From positions 1-64,000 of the forward strand of contig JARCOQ010000211.1 in assembly GCA_029207755.1 (NCBI GenBank): 64,000 nucleotides of DNA, written 5' to 3'. The notes beneath the pieces were generated by a model, which was not told where the DNA came from, did no database searches, and saw only the letters and a program-made list of their open reading frames with translations. This DNA comes from Chamaea fasciata (Eukaryota; Chordata; Aves; Passeriformes; Sylviidae). The position numbers and the translations under genes were made by a program. Shown here one piece after another: positions 52,342 through 63,801 of this stretch (position 1 is its first letter; the number at the start of each line of letters is the position of its first letter).

Positions 52342-54060
52342 CTGACATCAGGCACCTGGGCAGCTGACTTTACTTACCCCTGGAAACAGCCCATCCTTTG
52401 TGCCCAACTCCCTCTGCCGGGCACCTGGCCTCGCGCACCTACAATCCCGAACGGAACAGGATTTCTTCCAGATGCAAGCTGCCACAAGCTGGAAGACTAG
52501 ATTCCCTTGGAGGGTCAAAGGCCTCCTACAAACTGACATCAGGCACCTGGGCTGCTGACTTTACTTACCCCTGGAAACAGGCCATCCTTTGTGCCCAACT
52601 CCCTCTGCCGGGCTCCAGGCCTCGGCCACCTACAATCCCGAACGGAACAGGATTTCTTCCAGATGCAAGCTGCCACAAACTGGAAGCCTGTCATCCCTTG
52701 GAGGGCCAAAGGCCTCCTACAAACTGACATCAGGCACCTGGGCAGCTGACTTTACTTACCCCTGGAAACCAGCCATCATATGTGCCCAACTCCCTCATCC
52801 GGGCACCTGGCCTCGGCCACCTACAATCCCGAACGGAACAGGATTTCTTCCAGATGCAAGCTGCCACAAGCAGTAAACCTGGCTTCCCATGGAGGGCCAA
52901 AGGCCTCCTACAAACTGACATCAGGCACGTGGGCAGCTGACTTTACTTACCCCTGGAAACAGCCCATCCTTTGTGCCCAAATCCCTCTGCCGGGCACCTG
53001 GCCTCGGCCACCTACAATCCCAAACGGAACAGGATTTCTTCCAGATGCAAGCTGCCACAAGCTGGAAGACTGGTTTCCCATGGAGGACCAAAGGCCTCCT
53101 ACATACTGGCATCAGGCACCTGGGCAGCTGACTTTACTTACCCCTGGAAACAGCCCATCCTTTGTGCCCAACTCCCTCTGCCGGGCACCAGGTCTCGCCC
53201 ACCTACAATCCCGAACGGAACAGGATTGCTTCCAGATGCAAGCTGCCACAAACTGGAAGACAAGCTTCCCTTGGAGGGCCAAAGGCCTCCTACAAACTGA
53301 CATCAGGCACCTGGGCAGCTGACTTTACTTACCCCTGGAAACAGGCCATCCTTTGTGCCCAACTCCCTCTGCCGGGCAGATGGCCTCGGCCACCTACAAT
53401 CCCGAACGGAACCGGAGTTCTTCATGATGCAAGCTGCCACAAGCTGGAAACGTGGCTTCACTTGGGGGGCCAAAGGCCTCCTACAAACTGACATCAGGCA
53501 CCTGGGCAGCTGACTTTACTTACCCCTGGAAACAGTCCATCCTTTGTGCCCAACTCCCTCTGCCGGGCTCCAGGCCTCGGCCACCTACAATCCTGAACGG
53601 AACAGGATTTCTTCCAGATGCAAGCTGCCACAAACTGGAAGCCTGTCATCCCTTGGAGGGCCAAAGGCCTCCTACAAACTGAAATCAGGCACCTGGGCAG
53701 CTGACTTTACTTACCCCTGGAAACAGCCCATCCTTTGTGCCCAACTCCCTCTGCCGGGCACCAGGCCTCGCCCACCTACAATCCCGAACGGAACAGGATT
53801 TCTTTCAGATGCAAGCCGCCACAAGCTGGAAGACTGGTTTCCCATGGAGGACCAAAGGCCTCCTACAAACTGGCATCAGGCACCTGGGCAGCTGACTTTA
53901 CTTACCCCTGGAAACAGCCCATCCTTTGTGCCCAACTCCCTCTGCCGGGCACCAGGTGTCGCCCACCTACAATCCCGAACGGAACAGGATTGCTTCCAGA
54001 TGCAAGCTGCCACAAACTGGAAGACAAGCTTCTTTTGGAGGGCCAAAGGCCTCCTACAAA

Positions 54061-54251
54061 CTGACATCAGGCACCTGGGCAGCTGACCTTACTTACCCCT
54101 GGAAACAGGCCATCCTTTGTGCCCAACTCCCTCTGCCGGGCACCAGGCCTCGGCCACCTGCAATCCCGAACAGATCAGTATTACTTCCCGATGCAAGCTG
54201 CCACAAGCTGGAAGCCTGGCTTTCCATGGAGGACCAATAGCCACCTGCAAA
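54061..54251 (+). repeat. Class S monomer joined directly to class T
   Basis: Unit 2 counterpart of 48,713 with the same loss of class M. Confidence 0.85.
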
Positions 54252-57116
54252 CTGACATCAGGCACCTGGGCAGCTGACTTTACTTACCCCTGGAAACAGC
54301 CCATCCTTTGTGCCCAACTCCCTCTGCCGGGCAGATGGCCTCGGCCACCTACAATCCCGAACGGAACCGAAGTTCTTCCAGATGCAAGCTGCCACAAGCT
54401 GGAAACGTGGCTTCACTTGGGGGGCCAAAGGCCTCCTACAAACTGACATCAGGCACCTGGGCAGCTGACTTTACTTACCCCTGGAAACAGCCCATCCTTT
54501 GTGCCCAACTCCCTCTGCCGGGCACCTGGCCTCGCCCACCTACAATCCCGAACGGAACAGCATTTCTTCCAGATGCAAGCTGCCACAAGCTGGAAGACTA
54601 GCTTCCCTTGGAGGGTCAAAGGCCTCCTACAAACTGACATCAGGCACCTGGGCTGCTGACTTTACTTACCCCTGGAAACAGTCCATCCTTTGTGCCCAAC
54701 TCCGTCTGCCGGGCTCCAGGCCTCGGCCACCTACAATCCTGAACGGAACAGGATTTCTTCCAGATGCAAGCTGCCACAAACTGGAAGCCTGTCATCCCTT
54801 GGAGGGCCAAAGGCCTCCTACAAACTGACATCAGGCACCTGGGCAGCTGACCTTACTTACCCCTGGAAACCAGCCATCATATGTGCCCAACTCCCTCTGC
54901 CGGGCACCTGGCCTCGGCCACCTACAATCCCGAACAGAACAGGATTTCTTCCAGATGCAAGCTGCCACAAGCAGTAAACCTGGCTTCCCTTGGAGGGTCA
55001 AAGGCCTCCTACAAACTGACATCAGGCACCTGGGCAGCTGACTTTACTTACCCCTGGAAACAGCCCATCCTTTGTGCCCAACTCCCTCTGCCGGGCACCT
55101 GGCCTCGGCCACCTACAATCCCAAACGGAACAGGATTTCTTCCAGATGCAAGCTGCCACAAGCTGGAAGACTGGTTTCCCATGGAGGACCAAAGGCCTCC
55201 TACATACTGGCATCAGGCACCTGGGCAGCTGACTTTACTTACCCCTGGAAACAGCCCATCCTTTGTGCCCAACTCCCTCTGCCAAGCACCAGGCCTCGCC
55301 CACCTACAATCCCGAACGGAACAGGATTTCTTCCAGATGCAAGCTGCCACAAACTGGAAGACAAGCTTCCCTTGGAGAACCAAAGGCCTCCTACAAACTG
55401 ACATCAGGCACCTGGGCAGCTGACTTTACTTACCCCTGGAAACAGCCCATCCTTTGTGCCCAACTCCCTCTGGCGGGCACCAGGCCTCGCCCACCTACAA
55501 TCCCGAACGGAACAGGATTTCTTCCAGATGCAAGCTGCCACAAACTGGAAGACAAGCTTCCCTTGGAGGGCCAAAGGCCTCCTACAAACTGACATCAGGC
55601 ACCTGGGCAGCTGACTTTACTTACCCCTGGAAACAGCCCATCCTTTGTGCCCAACTCCCTCTGCCGGGCACCAGGCCTCGGCCACCTACAATCCTGAACG
55701 GAACAGGATTTCTTCCAGATGCAAGCTGCCACAAGCAGGAAGCCTGGCTTCCCATGGAGGGCCAAAGGCCTCCTACAAACTGACATCAGGCACCTGGGCA
55801 GCTGACTTTACTTACCCCTGGAAACAGCCCATCCTTTGTGCCCAACTCCCTCTGCCGGGCACCTGGCCTCGCCCACCTACAATCCCGAACGGAACAGGAT
55901 TTCTTCCAGATGCAAGCTGCCACAAGCTGGAAGACTAGCTTCCCTTGGAGGGCCAAAGGCCTCCTACAAACTGACATCAGGCACCTGGGCTGCTGACTTT
56001 ACTTACCCCTGGAAACAGTCCATCCTTTGTGCCCAACTCCCTCTGCCGGGCTCCAGGCCTCGGCCACCTACAATCCTGAACGGAACAGGATTTCTTCCAG
56101 ATGCAAGCTGCCACAAACTGGAAGCCTGTCATCCCTTGGAGGGCCAAAGGCCTCCTACAAACTGACATGAGGCACCTGGGCAGCTGACCTTACTTACCCC
56201 TGGAAACCAGCCATCATATGTGCCCAACTCCCTCTGCTGGGAACCTGGCCTCGGCCTCCTACAATCCCGAACGGAACAGGATTTCTTCCAGATGCAAGCT
56301 GCCACAAGCAGTAAACCTGGCTTCACATGGAGGGCCAAAGGCCTCCTACAAACTGACATCAGGCACCTGGGCAGCTGACTTTACTTACCCCTGGAAACAG
56401 CCCATCATTTGTGCCCAACTCCCTCTGCCGGGCACCTGGCCTCGGCCACCTACAATCCCGAACGGAACAGGATTTCTTCCAGATGCAAGCTGCCTTTAAC
56501 AGGAAAACTAGCTTCCCTTGGAGGGCCAAAGGCCTCCTATAAACTGACATCAGACATTTGGGCAGGTGACTTAACTTACCCCTGGAAACAGCCCATCCTT
56601 TATGCCCAACTCCCTCTGCCAAGCACCAGGCCTCGCCCACCTACAATCCCGAACGGAACAGGATTTCTTCCAGATGCAAGCTGCCTTTAACAGGAAGACT
56701 AGCTTCCCTTGGAGTGCCAAAGGCCTCCTATAAACTGACATCAGACATTTGGGCAGCTGACTTAACTTACCCCTGGAAACAGCCCATCCTTTGTGCCCAA
56801 CTCCCTCTGCCAAGCACCAGGCCTCGCCCACCTACAATCCCGAACGGAACAGGATTTCTTCCAGATGCAAGCTGCCACAAACTGGAAGACAAGCTTCTCT
56901 TGGAGGGCCAAAGGCCTCCTACAAACTGACATCAGGCACCTGGGCAGCTGACTTTACTTACCCCTGGAAACAGCCCATCCTTTGTGCCCAACTCCCTCTG
57001 CCGGGCACCAGGCCTCGCCCACCTACAATCCCGAACGGAACAGGATTGCTTCCAGATGCAAGCTGCCACAAACTGGAAGACAAGCTTCCCTTGGAGGGCC
57101 AAAGGCCTCCTACAAA

Positions 57117-57689
57117 CTGACATCAGGCACCTGGGCAGCTGACTTTACTTACCCCTGGAAACAGGCCATCCTTTGTTTCCAACTCCCTCTGCCGGGCACC
57201 TGGCCTCGGCCACCTGCAATCCCGAACAGATCAGTATTACTTCCCGATGCAAGCTGCCACAAGCTGGAAGCCTGGCTTTCCATGGAGGACCAATATCCAC
57301 CTGCAAACTGACATCAGGCACCTGGGCAGCTGACTTTACTTACCCCTGGAAACAGCCCATCCTTTAGGTCCAACTCCCTCATCCGGGCACCCAGCTCCGG
57401 CCACCTACAATCCCGAACGGAACACGATTTCTTCCAGATGCAAGCTGCCACAAGCAGGAAGCCTGGCTTCCCATGGAGGGCCAAAGGCCTCCTAAAAACT
57501 GACATCAGGCACCTGGGCAGATGACTTTACTTGCCCCTGGAAACAAGACATCCTTTGTGCCCAACTCCCTCTGCCGGGCAGATGGCCTCGGCCACCTACA
57601 ATCCCGAACGGAACCGGAGTTCTTCCAGATGCAAGCTGCCACAAGCTGGAAACGTGGCTTCACTTGGGGGGCCAAAGGCCTCCTACAAA
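57117..57689 (+). repeat. S-M-T trimer cassette 16
   Basis: Unit 2 counterpart of cassette 15, with all its private variants. Confidence 0.86.
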
Positions 57690-59031
57690 CTGACATCAGG
57701 CACCTGGGCAGCTGACTTTACTTACCCCTGGAAACAGCCCATCCTTTGTGCCCAACTCCCTCTGCCGGGCACCTGGCCTCGCGCACCTACAATCCCGAAC
57801 GGAACAGGATTTCTTCCAGATGCAAGCTGCCACAAGCTGGAAGACTAGATTCCCTTGGAGGGTCAAAGGCCTCCTACAAACTGACATCAGGCACCTGGGC
57901 TGCTGACTTTACTTACCCCTGGAAACAGGCCATCCTTTGTGCCCAACTCCCTCTGCCGGGCTCCAGGCCTCGGCCACCTACAATCCCGAACGGAACAGGA
58001 TTTCTTCCAGATGCAAGCTGCCACAAACTGGAAGCCTGTCATCCCTTGGAGGGCCAAAGGCCTCCTACAAACTGACATCAGGCACCTGGGCAGCTGACTT
58101 TACTTACCCCTGGAAACCAGCCATCATATGTGCCCAACTCCCTCATCCGGGCACCTGGCCTCGGCCACCTACAATCCCGAACGGAACAGGATTTCTTCCA
58201 GATGCAAGCTGCCACAAGCAGTAAACCTGGCTTCCCATGGAGGGCCAAAGGCCTCCTACAAACTGACATCAGGCACGTGGGCAGCTGACTTTACTTACCC
58301 CTGGAAACAGCCCATCCTTTGTGCCCAAATCCCTCTGCCGGGCACCTGGCCTCGGCCACCTACAATCCCAAACGGAACAGGATTTCTTCCAGATGCAAGC
58401 TGCCACAAGCTGGAAGACTGGTTTCCCATGGAGGACCAAAGGCCTCCTACATACTGGCATCAGGCACCTGGGCAGCTGACTTTACTTACCCCTGGAAACA
58501 GCCCATCCTTTGTGCCCAACTCCCTCTGCCGGGCACCAGGTCTCGCCCACCTACAATCCCGAACGGAACAGGATTGCTTCCAGATGCAAGCTGCCACAAA
58601 CTGGAAGACAAGCTTCCCTTGGAGGGCCAAAGGCCTCCTACAAACTGACATCAGGCACCTGGGCAGCTGACTTTACTTACCCCTGGAAACAGGCCATCCT
58701 TTGTGCCCAACTCCCTCTGCCGGGCAGATGGCCTCGGCCACCTACAATCCCGAACGGAACCGGAGTTCTTCATGATGCAAGCTGCCACAAGCTGGAAACG
58801 TGGCTTCACTTGGGGGGCCAAAGGCCTCCTACAAACTGACATCAGGCACCTGGGCAGCTGACTTTACTTACCCCTGGAAACAGTCCATCCTTTGTGCCCA
58901 ACTCCCTCTGCCGGGCTCCAGGCCTCGGCCACCTACAATCCTGAACGGAACAGGATTTCTTCCAGATGCAAGCTGCCACAAACTGGAAGCCTGTCATCCC
59001 TTGGAGGGCCAAAGGCCTCCTACAAACTGAA

Positions 59032-60368
59032 ATCAGGCACCTGGGCAGCTGACTTTACTTACCCCTGGAAACAGCCCATCCTTTGTGCCCAACTCCCTCT
59101 GCCGGGCACCTGGCCTCGGCCTCCTACAATCCCGAACGGAACAGGATTTCTTCCAGATGCAAGCTGCCACAAGCAGTAAACCTGGCTTCACATGGAGAGC
59201 CAAAGGCCTCCTACAAACTGACATCAGGCACCTGGGCAGCTGACTTTACTTACCCCTGGAAACAGCCCATCCTTTGTGCCCAACTCCCTCTGGCGGGCAC
59301 CAGGCCTCGCCCACCTACAATCCCGAACGGAACAGGATTTCTTCCAGATGCAAGCTGCCTTTAACAGGAAGACTAGCTTCCCTTGGAGGGCCAAAGGCCT
59401 CCTATAAACTGACATCAGACATTTGGGCAGCTGACTTAACTTACCCCTGGAAACAGCCCATCCTTTGTGCCCAACTCCCTCTGCCAAGCACCAGGCCTCG
59501 CCCACCTACAATCCCGAACGGAACAGGATTTCTTCCAGATGCAAGCTGCCACAAACTGGAAGACAAGCTTCCCTTGGAGAACCAAAGGCCTCCTACAAAC
59601 TGACATCAGGCACCTGGGCAGCTGACTTTACTTACCCCTGGAAACAGCCCATCCTTTGTGCCCAACTCCCTCTGCCGGGCACCAGGCCTCGCCCACCTAC
59701 AATCCCGAACGGAACAGGATTTCTTCCAGATGCAAGCTGCCATAAACTGGAAGACAAGCTTCCCTTGGAGGGACAAAGGCCTACTACAAACTGACATCAG
59801 GCACCTGGGCAGCTGACTTTACTTACCCCTGGAAACAGCCCATCCTTTGTGCCCAACTCCCTCTGCCGGGCACCAGGCCTCGCCCACCTACAATCCCGAA
59901 CGGAACAGGATTTCTTTCAGATGCAAGCCGCCACAAGCTGGAAGACTGGTTTCCCATGGAGGACCAAAGGCCTCCTACAAACTGGCATCAGGCACCTGGG
60001 CAGCTGACTTTACTTACCCCTGGAAACAGCCCATCCTTTGTGCCCAACTCCCTCTGCCGGGCACCAGGTGTCGCCCACCTACAATCCCGAACGGAACAGG
60101 ATTGCTTCCAGATGCAAGCTGCCACAAACTGGAAGACAAGCTTCTTTTGGAGGGCCAAAGGCCTCCTACAAACTGACATCAGGCACCTGGGCAGCTGACC
60201 TTACTTACCCCTGGAAACAGCCCATCATTTGTGCCCAACTCCCTCTGCCGGGCACCAGGCCTCGCCCACCTACAATCCCGAACGGAACAGGATTTCTTCC
60301 AGATGCAAGCTGCCACAAACTGGAAGACAAGCTTCCCTTGGAGGGCCAAAGGCCTCCTACAAACTGAC
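59032..60368 (+). repeat. 7-monomer mosaic between 28-mer units
   Basis: Exactly 7 x 191 = 1,337 bp lies between units 2 and 3. It recombines variants private to the 28-mer in a different order: gcagtaaacctgg plus ggagagccaaagg, then ctctggcgggcacc joined to gctgcctttaacagg, then ggagaaccaaagg. Its right part repeats the trimer of 47,567-48,712. Confidence 0.85.
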
Positions 60369-60745
60369 ATCAGGCACCTGGGCAGCTGACTTTACTTACC
60401 CCTGGAAACAGCCCATCCTTTGTGCCCAACTCCCTCTGCCGGGCACCAGGCCTCGCCCACCTACAATCCCGAACGGAACAGGATTTCTTTCAGATGCAAG
60501 CCGCCACAAGCTGGAAGACTGGTTTCCCATGGAGGACCAAAGGCCTCCTACAAACTGGCATCAGGCACCTGGGCAGCTGACTTTACTTACCCCTGGAAAC
60601 AGCCCATCCTTTGTGCCCAACTCCCTCTGCCGGGCACCAGGTGTCGCCCACCTACAATCCCGAACGGAACAGGATTGCTTCCAGATGCAAGCTGCCACAA
60701 ACTGGAAGACAAGCTTCTTTTGGAGGGCCAAAGGCCTCCTACAAA

Positions 60746-60936
60746 CTGACATCAGGCACCTGGGCAGCTGACCTTACTTACCCCTGGAAACAGGCCATCC
60801 TTTGTGCCCAACTCCCTCTGCCGGGCACCAGGCCTCGGCCACCTGCAATCCCGAACAGATCAGTATTACTTCCCGATGCAAGCTGCCACAAGCTGGAAGC
60901 CTGGCTTTCCATGGAGGACCAATAGCCACCTGCAAA
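60746..60936 (+). repeat. Class S monomer joined directly to class T
   Basis: Unit 3 counterpart of 48,713 and 54,061. Confidence 0.85.
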
Positions 60937-63801
60937 CTGACATCAGGCACCTGGGCAGCTGACTTTACTTACCCCTGGAAACAGCCCATCCTTTGTGCCC
61001 AACTCCCTCTGCCGGGCAGATGGCCTCGGCCACCTACAATCCCGAACGGAACCGAAGTTCTTCCAGATGCAAGCTGCCACAAGCTGGAAACGTGGCTTCA
61101 CTTGGGGGGCCAAAGGCCTCCTACAAACTGACATCAGGCACCTGGGCAGCTGACTTTACTTACCCCTGGAAACAGCCCATCCTTTGTGCCCAACTCCCTC
61201 TGCCGGGCACCTGGCCTCGCCCACCTACAATCCCGAACGGAACAGCATTTCTTCCAGATGCAAGCTGCCACAAGCTGGAAGACTAGCTTCCCTTGGAGGG
61301 TCAAAGGCCTCCTACAAACTGACATCAGGCACCTGGGCTGCTGACTTTACTTACCCCTGGAAACAGTCCATCCTTTGTGCCCAACTCCGTCTGCCGGGCT
61401 CCAGGCCTCGGCCACCTACAATCCTGAACGGAACAGGATTTCTTCCAGATGCAAGCTGCCACAAACTGGAAGCCTGTCATCCCTTGGAGGGCCAAAGGCC
61501 TCCTACAAACTGACATCAGGCACCTGGGCAGCTGACCTTACTTACCCCTGGAAACCAGCCATCATATGTGCCCAACTCCCTCTGCCGGGCACCTGGCCTC
61601 GGCCACCTACAATCCCGAACAGAACAGGATTTCTTCCAGATGCAAGCTGCCACAAGCAGTAAACCTGGCTTCCCTTGGAGGGTCAAAGGCCTCCTACAAA
61701 CTGACATCAGGCACCTGGGCAGCTGACTTTACTTACCCCTGGAAACAGCCCATCCTTTGTGCCCAACTCCCTCTGCCGGGCACCTGGCCTCGGCCACCTA
61801 CAATCCCAAACGGAACAGGATTTCTTCCAGATGCAAGCTGCCACAAGCTGGAAGACTGGTTTCCCATGGAGGACCAAAGGCCTCCTACATACTGGCATCA
61901 GGCACCTGGGCAGCTGACTTTACTTACCCCTGGAAACAGCCCATCCTTTGTGCCCAACTCCCTCTGCCAAGCACCAGGCCTCGCCCACCTACAATCCCGA
62001 ACGGAACAGGATTTCTTCCAGATGCAAGCTGCCACAAACTGGAAGACAAGCTTCCCTTGGAGAACCAAAGGCCTCCTACAAACTGACATCAGGCACCTGG
62101 GCAGCTGACTTTACTTACCCCTGGAAACAGCCCATCCTTTGTGCCCAACTCCCTCTGGCGGGCACCAGGCCTCGCCCACCTACAATCCCGAACGGAACAG
62201 GATTTCTTCCAGATGCAAGCTGCCACAAACTGGAAGACAAGCTTCCCTTGGAGGGCCAAAGGCCTCCTACAAACTGACATCAGGCACCTGGGCAGCTGAC
62301 TTTACTTACCCCTGGAAACAGCCCATCCTTTGTGCCCAACTCCCTCTGCCGGGCACCAGGCCTCGGCCACCTACAATCCTGAACGGAACAGGATTTCTTC
62401 CAGATGCAAGCTGCCACAAGCAGGAAGCCTGGCTTCCCATGGAGGGCCAAAGGCCTCCTACAAACTGACATCAGGCACCTGGGCAGCTGACTTTACTTAC
62501 CCCTGGAAACAGCCCATCCTTTGTGCCCAACTCCCTCTGCCGGGCACCTGGCCTCGCCCACCTACAATCCCGAACGGAACAGGATTTCTTCCAGATGCAA
62601 GCTGCCACAAGCTGGAAGACTAGCTTCCCTTGGAGGGCCAAAGGCCTCCTACAAACTGACATCAGGCACCTGGGCTGCTGACTTTACTTACCCCTGGAAA
62701 CAGTCCATCCTTTGTGCCCAACTCCCTCTGCCGGGCTCCAGGCCTCGGCCACCTACAATCCTGAACGGAACAGGATTTCTTCCAGATGCAAGCTGCCACA
62801 AACTGGAAGCCTGTCATCCCTTGGAGGGCCAAAGGCCTCCTACAAACTGACATGAGGCACCTGGGCAGCTGACCTTACTTACCCCTGGAAACCAGCCATC
62901 ATATGTGCCCAACTCCCTCTGCTGGGAACCTGGCCTCGGCCTCCTACAATCCCGAACGGAACAGGATTTCTTCCAGATGCAAGCTGCCACAAGCAGTAAA
63001 CCTGGCTTCACATGGAGGGCCAAAGGCCTCCTACAAACTGACATCAGGCACCTGGGCAGCTGACTTTACTTACCCCTGGAAACAGCCCATCATTTGTGCC
63101 CAACTCCCTCTGCCGGGCACCTGGCCTCGGCCACCTACAATCCCGAACGGAACAGGATTTCTTCCAGATGCAAGCTGCCTTTAACAGGAAAACTAGCTTC
63201 CCTTGGAGGGCCAAAGGCCTCCTATAAACTGACATCAGACATTTGGGCAGGTGACTTAACTTACCCCTGGAAACAGCCCATCCTTTATGCCCAACTCCCT
63301 CTGCCAAGCACCAGGCCTCGCCCACCTACAATCCCGAACGGAACAGGATTTCTTCCAGATGCAAGCTGCCTTTAACAGGAAGACTAGCTTCCCTTGGAGT
63401 GCCAAAGGCCTCCTATAAACTGACATCAGACATTTGGGCAGCTGACTTAACTTACCCCTGGAAACAGCCCATCCTTTGTGCCCAACTCCCTCTGCCAAGC
63501 ACCAGGCCTCGCCCACCTACAATCCCGAACGGAACAGGATTTCTTCCAGATGCAAGCTGCCACAAACTGGAAGACAAGCTTCTCTTGGAGGGCCAAAGGC
63601 CTCCTACAAACTGACATCAGGCACCTGGGCAGCTGACTTTACTTACCCCTGGAAACAGCCCATCCTTTGTGCCCAACTCCCTCTGCCGGGCACCAGGCCT
63701 CGCCCACCTACAATCCCGAACGGAACAGGATTGCTTCCAGATGCAAGCTGCCACAAACTGGAAGACAAGCTTCCCTTGGAGGGCCAAAGGCCTCCTACAA
63801 A

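Larger units (their letters stand above)
48336..53683 (+). repeat. 28-monomer (5,348 bp) higher-order repeat, unit 1
   Basis: Matches the next 5,348 bp monomer by monomer. Diagnostic private variants: ccgtctgccgggctcc near 49,353, ctctggcgggcacc near 50,122, ggagaaccaaagg near 50,027, acatgaggcacc near 50,818, ctgctgggaacctgg near 50,887, cctttaggtcc near 52,015, acttgcccc near 52,190 and aaactgaaatcagg at 53,676. All recur at +5,348. I found no substitution or indel between units 1 and 2 in the positions I compared. Confidence 0.92.
53684..59031 (+). repeat. 28-monomer (5,348 bp) higher-order repeat, unit 2
   Basis: Complete second unit in exact tandem with unit 1. It ends with the same aaactgaaatcagg variant (a at 59,031, as at 53,683). 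After it the order changes to a cacctggcctcggcctcc monomer instead of starting a third unit. Confidence 0.92.
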
